The notes under the pieces: model-generated
Seen by the model: the letters and a program-made list of their open reading frames with translations, nothing else
What the model was told of the DNA's origin: nothing
Databases searched by the model: none
Shown here: positions 52,652-64,000 of the stretch, in pieces
How positions within the stretch are numbered: the stretch's first letter is position 1
Layout: every line of letters starts with the position of its first letter
Source of the DNA: Auanema rhodensis
Taxonomy: Eukaryota > Nematoda > Chromadorea > Rhabditida > Rhabditidae
Assembly: GCA_964057225.1 (NCBI GenBank)
Contig: OZ059897.1
Coordinates: 1,860,001 to 1,924,000 of the forward strand
DNA length: 64,000 nucleotides
Direction: 5' to 3'
Position numbers and translations under genes: made by a program

Positions 52652-54407
52652 TCCCATGTACACTCAACATTGCTTCCAAAAACATTGTGACAAAAATTTT
52701 CCCGAAAAATTTCTAAATAATTTCACAAAAAGTAGGAGTTTTTAGATTTCTTTTCTCAAGGCAAAGACGATGGACAATGTTATTCAACGAAAAAATTAAT
52801 TCTTCAGGGTGAAAATCGAGGATATAAGTGTGAACCTATATCAGTTGATTACTCGGTGCATTTTTAAGCTAGCGCAAATCTGATAACACAGATCAACGCA
52901 GCTTAAAAATCCGCATCGAATGCACTATACTACATTGAGAAACGCTCCATACAAAAATTAGTTATGATCGTTTGAAAAATAATGCATTAGTGTATGTTGA
53001 GTTCCCATGTACACTCAACATTGCTTCCAAAAACATTTTGACAAAAATTTTCCCGAAAAATTTCTGAATAATTTCACAAAAAGTAGATGTTTTTAGATTC
53101 TTTTTTTCAAGACGAATACGATGGACAATGTTTTTCAACGAAAAAAACCATTTCTTCAGGGTGAAAATCGAGGATATAAGTGTGAACATATATCAGTTGA
53201 TATCTCGGTGCATTTTTAAGCTAACTCAAATCTGATAACACAGATCGACGCAACTTAAAAATCCGCATCGAATGCACTATACTACATTAAGAAACGCTCT
53301 ATACAAAAATTAGTTATGATCGTTTGAAAAATAATGCATTAGTGTATGCTGAGTTCCCATGTACACTCAACATTGCTTCCAAAAACATTGTGACAAAAAT
53401 TTTACCGAAAAATTTCTAAATAATTTCACAAAAAGTAGATGTTTTTAGATTCCTTTTTTCAAGACGAATACGATGGACAATGTTTTTCAACGAAAAAATC
53501 ATTTCTTCAGGGTGAAAATCGAGGATATAAGTGTGAACATATATCAGTTGATATCTCGGTGCATTTTTAAGCTAACTCAAATCTGATAACACAGATCGAC
53601 GCAGCTTAAAAATCCGCATCGAATGCACTATACTACATTGAGAAACGCTCTATACAAAAATTAGTTATGATCGTTTGAAAAATAATGCATTAGTGTATGC
53701 TGAGTTCCCATGTACACTCAACATTGCTTCCAAAAACATTTTGACAAAAATTTTCCCGAAAAATTTCTAAATAATTTCACAAAAAGTAGATGTTTTTAGA
53801 TTCCTTTTTTCAAGACGAATACGATGGACAATGTTTTTCAACGAAAAAATCATTTCTTCAGGGTGAAAATCGAGGATATAAGTGTGAACATATATCAGTT
53901 GATATCTCGGTGCATTTTTAAGCTAACTCAAATCTGATAACACAGATCGACGCAGCTTAAAAATCCGCATCGAATGCACTATACTACATTGAGAAACGCT
54001 TTATACAAAAATTAGTTATGATCGTATGAAAAATAATGCATTAGTGTATGTTGAGTTCCCATGTACACTCAACATTGCTTCCAAAAACATTTTGACAAAA
54101 ATTTTCCCGAAAAATTTCTGAATAATTTCACAAAAAGTAGATGTTTTTAGATTCCTTTTTTCAAGACAAATACGATGGACAATGTTTTTCAACGAAAAAA
54201 TCATTTCTTCAGGGTGAAAATCGAGGATATAAGTGTGAACATATATCAGTTGATATCTCGGTGCATTTTTAAGCTAACTCAAATCTGATAACACAGATCG
54301 ACGCAGCTTAAAAATCCGCATCGAATGCACTATACTACATTGAGAAACGCTCTATACAAAAATTAGTTATGATCGTTTGAAAAATAATGCATTAGTGTAT
54401 GCTGAGT
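52652..54407. repeat. Array segment n=151-155: transition units
   Basis: n=151 is the first S5 unit with the TTTTCTC change at 100-106. n=152 is an S4 unit of 352 bp. n=153 carries A50 (as in n=132 and n=148), n=154 is S1 with T296/A321, and n=155 is S4 with A112. These supply the components of the 3-unit repeat that follows. No gene is present. Confidence 0.8.
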
Positions 54408-57400
54408 TCCCATGTACACTCAACATTGCTTCCAAAAACATTGTGACAAAAATTTTCCCGAAAAATTTCTAAATAATTTCACAAAAAGTAGGAGTTTTTA
54501 GATTTCTTTTCTCAAGGCAAAGACGATGGACAATGTTATTCAACGAAAAAATTAATTCTTCAGGGTGAAAATCGAGGATATAATTGTGAACCTATATCAG
54601 TTGATTACTCGGTGCATTTTTAAGCTAGCGCAAATCTGATAACACAGATCAACGCAGCTTAAAAATCCGCATCGAATGCACTATACTACATTGAGAAACG
54701 CTCCATACAAAAATTAGTTATGATCGTTTGAAAAATAATGCATTAGTGTATGTTGAGTTCCCATGTACACTCAACATTGCTTCCAAAAACATTTTGACAA
54801 AAATTTTCCCGAAAAATTTCTGAATAATTTCACAAAAAGTAGATGTTTTTAGATTCTTTTTTTCAAGACGAATACGATGGACAATGTTTTTCAACGAAAA
54901 AATCATTTCTTCAGGGTGAAAATCGAGGATATAAGTGTGAACATATATCAGTTGATATCTCGGTGCATTTTTAAGCTAACTCAAATCTGATAACACAGAT
55001 CGACGCAGCTTAAAAATCCGCATCGAATGCACTATACTACATTGAGAAACGCTCTATACAAAAATTAGTTATGATCGTTTGAAAAATAATGCATTAGTGT
55101 ATGCTGAGTTCCCATGTACACTCAACATTGCTTCCAAAAACATTGTGACAAAAATTTTCCCGAAAAATTTCTAAATAATTTCACAAAAAGTAGATGTTTT
55201 TAGATTCCTTTTTTCAAGACGAATACGATGGACAATGTTTTTCAACAAAAAAATCATTTCTTCAGGGTGAAAATCGAGGATATAAGTGTGAACATATATC
55301 AGTTGATATCTCGGTGCATTTTTAAGCTAACTCAAATCTGATAACACAGATCGACGCAGCTTAAAAATCCGCATCGAATGCACTATACTACATTGAGAAA
55401 CGCTCTATACAAAAATTAGTTATGATCGTTTGAAAAATAATGCATTAGTGTATGCTGAGTTCCCATGTACACTCAACATTGCTTCCAAAAACATTGTGAC
55501 AAAAATTTTCCCGAAAAATTTCTAAATAATTTCACAAAAAGTAGGAGTTTTTAGATTTCTTTTCTCAAGGCAAAGACGATGGACAATGTTATTCAACGAA
55601 AAAATTAATTCTTCAGGGTGAAAATCGAGGATATAATTGTGAACCTATATCAGTTGATTACTCGGTGCATTTTTAAGCTAGCGCAAATCTGATAACACAG
55701 ATCAACGCAGCTTAAAAATCCGCATCGAATGCACTATACTACATTGAGAAACGCTCCATACAAAAATTAGTTATGATCGTTTGAAAAATAATGCATTAGT
55801 GTATGTTGAGTTCCCATGTACACTCAACATTGCTTCCAAAAACATTTTGACAAAAATTTTCCCGAAAAATTTCTGAATAATTTCACAAAAAGTAGATGTT
55901 TTTAGATTCTTTTTTTCAAGACGAATACGATGGACAATGTTTTTCAACGAAAAAATCATTTCTTCAGGGTGAAAATCGAGGATATAAGTGTGAACATATA
56001 TCAGTTGATATCTCGGTGCATTTTTAAGCTAACTCAAATCTGATAACACAGATCGACGCAGCTTAAAAATCCGCATCGAATGCACTATACTACATTGAGA
56101 AACGCTTTATACAAAAATTAGTTATGATCGTATGAAAAATAATGCATTAGTGTATGTTGAGTTCCCATGTACACTCAACATTGCTTCCAAAAACATTTTG
56201 ACAAAAATTTTCCCGAAAAATTTCTGAATAATTTCACAAAAAGTAGATGTTTTTAGATTCCTTTTTTCAAGACAAATACGATGGACAATGTTTTTCAACG
56301 AAAAAATCATTTCTTCAGGGTGAAAATCGAGGATATAAGTGTGAACATATATCAGTTGATATCTCGGTGCATTTTTAAGCTAACTCAAATCTGATAACAC
56401 AGATCGACGCAGCTTAAAAATCCGCATCGAATGCACTATACTACATTGAGAAACGCTCTATACAAAAATTAGTTATGATCGTTTGAAAAATAATGCATTA
56501 GTGTATGCTGAGTTCCCATGTACACTCAACATTGCTTCCAAAAACATTGTGACAAAAATTTTCCCGAAAAATTTCTAAATAATTTCACAAAAAGTAGGAG
56601 TTTTTAGATTTCTTTTCTCAAGGCAAAGACGATGGACAATGTTATTCAACGAAAAAATTAATTCTTCAGGGTGAAAATCGAGGATATAATTGTGAACCTA
56701 TATCAGTTGATTACTCGGTGCATTTTTAAGCTAGCGCAAATCTGATAACACAGATCAACGCAGCTTAAAAATCCGCATCGAATGCACTATACTACATTGA
56801 GAAACGCTCCATACAAAAATTAGTTATGATCGTTTGAAAAATAATGCATTAGTGTATGTTGAGTTCCCATGTACACTCAACATTGCTTCCAAAAACATTT
56901 TGACAAAAATTTTCCCGAAAAATTTCTGAATAATTTCACAAAAAGTAGATGTTTTTAGATTCTTTTTTTCAAGACGAATACGATGGACAATGTTTTTCAA
57001 CGAAAAAATCATTTCTTCAGGGTGAAAATCGAGGATATAAGTGTGAACATATATCAGTTGATATCTCGGTGCATTTTTAAGCTAACTCAAATCTGATAAC
57101 ACAGATCGACGCAGCTTAAAAATCCGCATCGAATGCACTATACTACATTGAGAAACGCTCTATACAAAAATTAGTTATGATCGTTTGAAAAATAATGCAT
57201 TAGTGTATGCTGAGTTCCCATGTACACTCAACATTGCTTCCAAAAACATTGTGACAAAAATTTTCCCGAAGAATTTCTAAATAATTTCACAAAAAGTAGA
57301 TGTTTTTAGATTCCTTTTTTCAAGACGAATACGATGGACAATGTTTTTCAACAAAAAAATCATTTCTTCAGGGTGAAAATCGAGGATATAAGTGTGAACA

Positions 57401-59321
57401 TATATCAGTTGATATCTCGGTGCATTTTTAAGCTAACTCAAATCTGATAACACAGATCGACGCAGCTTAAAAATCCGCATCGAATGCACTATACTACATT
57501 GAGAAACGCTCTATACAAAAATTAGTTATGATCGTTTGAAAAATAATGCATTAGTGTATGCTGAGTTCCCATGTACACTCAACATTGCTTCCAAAAACAT
57601 TGTGACAAAAATTTTCCCGAAAAATTTCTAAATAATTTCACAAAAAGTAGGAGTTTTTAGATTTCTTTTCTCAAGGCAAAGACGATGGACAATGTTATTC
57701 AACGAAAAAATTAATTCTTCAGGGTGAAAATCGAGGATATAATTGTGAACCTATATCAGTTGATTACTCGGTGCATTTTTAAGCTAGCGCAAATCTGATA
57801 ACACAGATCAACGCAGCTTAAAAATCCGCATCGAATGCACTATACTACATTGAGAAACGCTCCATACAAAAATTAGTTATGATCGTTTGAAAAATAATGC
57901 ATTAGTGTATGTTGAGTTCCCATGTACACTCAACATTGCTTCCAAAAACATTTTGACAAAAATTTTCCCGAAAAATTTCTGAATAATTTCACAAAAAGTA
58001 GATGTTTTTAGATTCTTTTTTTCAAGACGAATACGATGGACAATGTTTTTCAACGAAAAAATCATTTCTTCAGGGTGAAAATCGAGGATATAAGTGTGAA
58101 CATATATCAGTTGATATCTCGGTGCATTTTTAAGCTAACTCAAATCTGATAACACAGATCGACGCAGCTTAAAAATCCGCATCGAATGCACTATACTACA
58201 TTGAGAAACGCTCTATACAAAAATTAGTTATGATCGTTTGAAAAATAATGCATTAGTGTATGCTGAGTTCCCATGTACACTCAACATTGCTTCCAAAAAC
58301 ATTGTGACAAAAATTTTCCCGAAAAATTTCTAAATAATTTCACAAAAAGTAGATGTTTTTAGATTCCTTTTTTCAAGACGAATACGATGGACAATGTTTT
58401 TCAACAAAAAAATCATTTCTTCAGGGTGAAAATCGAGGATATAAGTGTGAACATATATCAGTTGATATCTCGGTGCATTTTTAAGCTAACTCAAATCTGA
58501 TAACACAGATCGACGCAGCTTAAAAATCCGCATCGAATGCACTATACTACATTGAGAAACGCTCTATACAAAAATTAGTTATGATCGTTTGAAAAATAAT
58601 GCATTAGTGTATGCTGAGTTCCCATGTACACTCAACATTGCTTCCAAAAACATTGTGACAAAAATTTTCCCGAAAAATTTCTAAATAATTTCACAAAAAG
58701 TAGGAGTTTTTAGATTTCTTTTCTCAAGGCAAAGACGATGGACAATGTTATTCAACGAAAAAATTAATTCTTCAGGGTGAAAATCGAGGATATAAGTGTG
58801 AACCTATATCAGTTGATTACTCGGTGCATTTTTAAGCTAGCGCAAATCTGATAACACAGATCAACGCAGCTTAAAAATCCGCATCGAATGCACTATACTA
58901 CATTGAGAAACGCTCCATACAAAAATTAGTTATGATCGTTTGAAAAATAATGCATTAGTGTATGTTGAGTTCCCATGCACACTCAACATTGCTTCCAAAA
59001 ACATTTTGACAAAAATTTTCCCGAAAAATTTCTGAATAATTTCACAAAAAGTAGATGTTTTTAGATTCTTTTTTTCAAGACGAATACGATGGACAATGTT
59101 TTTCAACGAAAAAATCATTTCTTCAGGGTGAAAATCGAGGATATAAGTGTGAACATATATCAGTTGATATCTCGGTGCATTTTTAAGCTAACTCAAATCT
59201 GATAACACAGATCGACGCAGCTTAAAAATCCGCATCGAATGCACTATACTACATTGAGAAACGCTCTATACAAAAATTAGTTATGATCGTTTGAAAAATA
59301 ATGCATTAGTGTATGCTGAGT
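54408..59321. repeat. 3-unit (1,053 bp) higher-order repeat, n=156-169
   Basis: The order S5 with TTTTCTC, S4, then a G36 unit with A138 repeats with a 1,053-bp period. TTTTCTC S5 units are at n=156, 159, 162, 165 and 168; each is followed by an S4 unit. The third position is S3-like (G36, A138) at n=158, 164 and 167, but S4 with A112 at n=161. n=156, 159, 162 and 165 also share ATAATTGTG near 172-180; n=168 has the usual ATAAGTGTG. There is an overlaid six-unit echo, n=155-160 with n=161-166. Confidence 0.9.
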
Positions 59322-62300
59322 TCCCATGTACACTCAACATTGCTTCCAAAAACATTGTGACAAAAATTTTCCCGAAAAATTTCTAAATAATTTCACAAAA
59401 AGTAGATGTTTTTAGATTTCTTTTTTCAAGGCAAAAACAATGGACAATGTTATTCAACGAAAAAATTAATTCTTCAGGGTGAAAATCGAGGATATAAGTG
59501 TGAACCTATATCAGTTGATTACTCGGTGCATTTTTAAGCTAGCGCAAATCTGATAACACAGATCAACGCAGCTTAAAAATCCGCATCGAATGCACTATAC
59601 TACATTGAGAAACGCTCCATACAAAAATTAGTTATGATCGTTTGAAAAATAATGCATTAGTGTATGTTGAGTTCCCATGTACACTCAACATTGCTTCCAA
59701 AAACATTTTGACAAAAATTTTCCCGAAAAATTTCTAAATAATTTCACAAAAAGTAGATGTTTTTAGATTCCTTTTTTCAAGGCAAAGACGATGGACAATG
59801 TTATTCAACGAAAAAATTAATTCTTCAGGGTGAAAATCGAGGATATAAGTGTGAACCTATATCAGTTGATTACTCGGTGCATTTTTAAGCTAGCGCAAAT
59901 CTGATAACACAGATCAACGCAGCTTAAAAATCCGCATCGAATGCACTATACTACATTGAGAAACGCTCCATACAAAAATTAGTTATGATCGTTTGAAAAA
60001 TAATGCATTAGTGTATGTTGAGTTCCCATGTACACTCAACATTGCTTCCAAAAACATTTTGACAAAAATTTTCCCGAAAAATTTCTAAATAATTTCACAA
60101 AAAGTAGATGTTTTTAGATTCCTTTTTTCAAGACGAATACGATGGACAATGTTTTTCGACGAAAAAATCATTTCTTCAGGGTGAAAATCGAAGATATAAG
60201 TGTGAACATATATCAGTTGATATCTCGGTGCATTTTTAAGCTAACTCAAATCTGATAACACAGATCGACGCAGCTTAAAAATCCGCATCGAATGCACTAT
60301 ACTACATTGAGAAACGCTCTATACAAAAATTAGTTATGATCGTTTGAAAAATAATGCATTAGTGTATGCTGAGTTCCCATGTACACTCAACATTGCTTCC
60401 AAAAACATTGTGACAAAAATTTTCCCGAAAAATTTCTAAATAATTTCACAAAAAGTAGATGTTTTTAGATTCCTTTTTTCAAGGCAAAGACGATGGACAA
60501 TGTTATTCAACGAAAAAATTAATTCTTCAGGGTGAAAATCGAGGATATAAGTGTGAACCTATATCAGTTGATATCTCGGTGCATTTTCAAGCTAGCGCAA
60601 ATCTGATAACACAGATCGACGCAGCTTAAAAATCCGCATCGAATGCACTATACTACATTGATAAACGCTTAATACAAAAATTAGTTATGATCGTTTGAAA
60701 AATAATGCATTAGTGTATGTTGAGTTCCCATGTACACTCAACATTGCTTCCAAAAACATTTTGACAAAAATTTTCCCGAAAAATTTCTAAATAATTTCAC
60801 AAAAAGTAGATGTTTTTAGATTCCTTTTTTCAAGACGAATACGATGGACAATGTTTTTCAACGAAAAAATCATTTCTCCAGGGTGAAAATCGAGGATATA
60901 AGTGTGAACATATATCAGTTGATATCTCGGTGCATTTTTAAGCTAACTCAAATCTGATAACACAGATCGACGCAGCTTAAAAATCCGCATCGAATGCACT
61001 ATACTACATTGAGAAACGCTCTATACAAAAATTAGTTATGATCGTTTGAAAAATAATGCATTAGTGTATGCTGAGTTCCCATGTACACTCAACATTGCTT
61101 CCAAAAACATTGTGACAAAAATTTTCCCGAAAAATTTCTAAATAATTTCACAAAAAGTAGGAGTTTTTAGATTTCTTTTTTCAAGGCAAATACGATGGAC
61201 AATGTTATTCAACGAAAAAATTAATTCTTCAGGGTGAAAATCGAGGATATAAGTGTGAACCTATATCAGTTGATTACTCGGTGCATTTTTAAGCTAGCGC
61301 AAATCTGATAACACAGATCGACGCAGCTTAAAAATCCGCATCGAATGCACTATACTACATTGAGAAACGCTCTATACAAAAATTAGTTATGATCGTTTGA
61401 AAAATAATGCATTAGTGTATGTTGAGTTCCCATGTACACTCAACATTGCTTCCAAAAACATTGTGACAAAAATTTTCCCGAAAAATTTCTAAATAATTTC
61501 ACAAAAAGTAGGAGTTTTTAGATTTCTTTTTTCAAGGCAAATACGATGGACAATGTTATTCAACGAAAAAATTAATTCTTCAGGGTGAAAATCGAGGATA
61601 TAAGTGTGAACCTATATCAGTTGATTACTCGGTGCATTTTTAAGCTAGCGCAAATCTGATAACACAGATCGACGCAGCTTAAAAATCCGCATCGAATGCA
61701 CTATACTACATTGAGAAACGCTCTATACAAAAATTAGTTATGATCGTTTGAAAAATAATGCATTAGTGTATGTTGAGTTCCCATGTACACTCAACATTGC
61801 TTCCAAAAACATTTTGACAAAAATTTTCCCGAAAAATTTCTAAATAATTTCACAAAAAGTAGATGTTTTTAGATTCCTTTTTTCAAGACGAATACGATGG
61901 ACAATGTTTTTTAACGAAAAAATCATTTCTTCAGGGTGAAAATCGAGGATATAAGTGTGAACATATATCAGTTGATATCTCGGTGCATTTTTAAGCTAAC
62001 TCAAATCTGATAACACAGATCGACGCAGCTTAAAAATCCGCATCGAATGCACTATACTACATTGAGAAACGCTCTATACAAAAATTAGTTATGATCGTTT
62101 GAAAAATAATGCATTAGTGTATGCTGAGTTCCCATGTACACTCAACATTGCTTCCAAAAACATTTTGACAAAAATTTTCCCGAAAAATTTCTAAATAATT
62201 TCACAAAAAGTAGATGTTTTTAGATTCCTTTTTTCAAGACGAATACGATGGACAATGTTTTTCGACGAAAAATTCATTTCTTCAGGGTGAAAATCGAGGA

Positions 62301-64000
62301 TATAAGTGTGAACCTATATCAGTTGATTACTCGGTGCATTTTTAAGCTAGCGCAAATCTGATAACACAGATCGACGCAGCTTAAAAATCCGCATCGAATG
62401 CACTATACTACATTGAGAAACGCTCTATACAAAAATTAGTTATGATCGTTTGAAAAATAATGCATTAGTGTATGTTGAGTTCCCATGTACACTCAACATT
62501 GCTTCCAAAAACATTTTGACAAAAATTTTCCCGAAAAATTTCTAAATAATTTCACAAAAAGTAGATGTTTTTAGATTCCTTTTTTCAAGACGAATACGAT
62601 GGACAATGTTTTTTAACGAAAAAATCATTTCTTCAGGGTGAAAATCGAGGATATAAGTGTGAAAATATATCAGTTGATATCTCGGTGCATTTTTAAGCTA
62701 ACTCAAATCTGATAACACAGATCGACGCAGCTTAAAAATCCGCATCGAATGCACTATACTACATTGAGAAACGCTCTATACAAAAATTAGTTATGATCGT
62801 TTGAAAAATAATGCATTAGTGTATGCTGAGTTCCCATGTACACTCAACATTGCTTCCAAAAACATTTTGACAAAAATTTTCCCGAAAAATTTCTAAATAA
62901 TTTCACAAAAAGTAGATGTTTTTAGATTCCTTTTTTCAAGACGAATACGATGGACAATGTTTTTCAACAAAAAAATCATTTCTTCAGGGTGAAAATCGAG
63001 GATATAAGTGTGAACATATATCAGTTGATATCTCGGTGCATTTTTAAGCTAACTCAAATCTGATAACACAGATCGACGCAGCTTAAAAATCCGCATCGAA
63101 TGCACTATACTACATTGAGAAACGCTCTATACAAAAATTAGTTATGATCGTTTGAAAAATAATGCATTAGTGTATGCTGAGTTCCCATGTACACTCAACA
63201 TTGCTACCAAAAACATTTTGACAAAAATTTTCCCGAAAAATTTCTAAATAATTTCACAAAAAGTAGATGTTTTTAGATTCCTTTTTTCAAGACGAATACG
63301 ATGGACAATGTTTTTCAACAAAAAAATCATTTCTTCAGGGTGAAAATCGAGGATATAAGTGTGAACATATATCAGTTGATATCTCGGTGCATTTTTAAGT
63401 TAACTCAAATCTGATAACACAGATCAACGCAGCTTAAAAATCCGCCTCGAATGCACTATACTACATTGAGAAACGCTTTATACAAAAATTAGTTATGATC
63501 GTATGAAAAATAATGCATTAGTGTATGTTGAGTTCCCATGTACACTCAACATTGCTTCCAAAAACATTTTGACAAAAATTTTCCCGAAAAATTTCTGAAT
63601 AATTTCACAAAAAGTAGATGTTTTTAGATTCTTTTTTTCAAGACGAATACGATGGACAATGTTTTTCAACGAAAAAATCATTTCTTCAGGGTGAAAATCG
63701 AGGATATAAGTGTGAACATATATCAGTTGATATCTCGGTGCATTTTTAAGTTAACTCAAATCTGATAACACAGATCAACGCAGCTTAAAAATCCGCCTCG
63801 AATGCACTATACTACATTGAGAAACGCTTTATACAAAAATTAGTTATGATCGTATGAAAAATAATGCATTAGTGTATGTTGAGTTCCCATGTACACTCAA
63901 CATTGCTTCCAAAAACATTTTGACAAAAATTTTCCCGAAAAATTTCTGAATAATTTCACAAAAAGTAGATGTTTTTAGATTCTTTTTTTCAAGACGAATA
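59322..64000. repeat. Array segment n=170-183: mixed units, array continues
   Basis: n=170 (ACAATGG), n=171, n=172 (TTTCGACG), n=174 (TCTCCAGG) and n=175-176 (GCAAATAC, doubled) match n=37-41 in order. n=173 is an extra S6 (T288) unit. The segment ends S2, mosaic n=178, S2, S3, S3, mosaic n=182 and 116 bp of an S4 unit. The array runs off the window edge. No gene is present. Confidence 0.85.

Larger units (their letters stand above)
1..64000. repeat. 351-bp satellite DNA array, 182 complete units
   Basis: The window is a single tandem array. The landmark TCCCATGTAC recurs at 1, 352 and 704, every 351 bp to 53003, then at 53355 and every 351 bp to 63885. The count closes exactly: 182 units of 351 bp, plus two single-base insertions, plus a 116-bp partial unit, equals 64,000. 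Every unit is in the same orientation. I saw no inverted unit, no inserted element and no unrelated sequence. The first unit has 110 G/C of 351 (31%). Differences between units are almost all single-base substitutions that fall into linked sets, defining subtypes. The family is not one I recognise. From general knowledge, arrays of this size are usually centromeric or pericentromeric heterochromatin; nothing in the sequence proves that here. Confidence 0.98.

Noticed and set aside
15054-63681. Twenty minus-strand open frames of 62-75 codons as repeated small genes
   Set aside because: They occur only where A64G (or the n=152 insertion) removes a stop within a satellite unit, cross unit junctions, and have no conserved homologue that I recognise. 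Near-identity follows from the repeat, not from codon constraint.
1-64000. CRISPR array
   Set aside because: The unit is 351 bp with no short repeat/variable spacer alternation, and the whole unit is conserved.

Overview
The whole 64 kb window is one uninterrupted head-to-tail satellite DNA array. I found no protein-coding gene, RNA gene, transposon, CRISPR array or unique-sequence island in it. The repeat unit is 351 bp and about 69% A+T (110 G/C counted in the first unit). Taking the unit to begin at the conserved TCCCATGTAC, units start at 1, 352, then 704+351k up to 53003, then 53355+351k up to 63885. This gives 182 complete units (n=1 to 182) plus 116 bp of n=183. 180 units are exactly 351 bp; n=2 and n=152 are 352 bp. 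All units have the same orientation and both window edges lie inside the array, so the true array is longer than 64 kb.

Organism: megabase-style arrays of a 351-bp A+T-rich monomer, with layered duplications of unit blocks, are typical of eukaryotic centromeric or pericentromeric heterochromatin. CpG is not depleted (about 12 per unit, against roughly 9 expected from composition by hand count). That argues mildly against heavy germline CpG methylation and would suit an invertebrate such as an arthropod. I do not recognise the satellite and cannot name the species.

Unit anatomy (unit coordinates): positions 27-164 are rich in A and T tracts. Positions 187-351 carry the dyads: a 14-bp dyad at 187-200, a large nested stem-loop at 209-259 (11-bp outer arms and 5-bp inner arms), and a 10-bp palindrome at 329-338. 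A 9-bp-arm hairpin spans the unit junction (343-351 with 11-19). A smaller A/T dyad lies at 43-61.

Unit subtypes are defined by linked substitutions: S1 (reference), S2 (T134), S3 (A138, often T218/A244/C264/T296/A321), S4 (G64 with T99), S5 (G36, GA at 85-86, GCAAAG at 110-115, A131, C185, TA at 199-200, AGCG at 220-223), S6 (S5-like but AT at 199-200 and C214), S7 (A86, C214, C255) and S8 (G46 with T134).

Layout by subtype order: 1-6670 irregular, rich in S2; 6671-12637 irregular S5-S2-S3 modules; 12638-16498 a mixed block whose relatives reappear near the right end; 16499-22816 two tandem copies of a 9-unit block; 22817-32293 shuffled 3- and 4-unit modules; 32294-40717 two tandem, nearly identical copies of a 12-unit block; 40718-42121 linker units; 42122-47035 and 47738-52651 two copies of a 14-unit block, with one unit lost and one gained; 52652-54407 transition units; 54408-59321 a 3-unit (1,053 bp) higher-order repeat; 59322-64000 mixed units related to 12638-15445. 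The pattern is what repeated unequal exchange plus gene conversion would produce. Function (centromere, heterochromatin, transcripts) is inference only.
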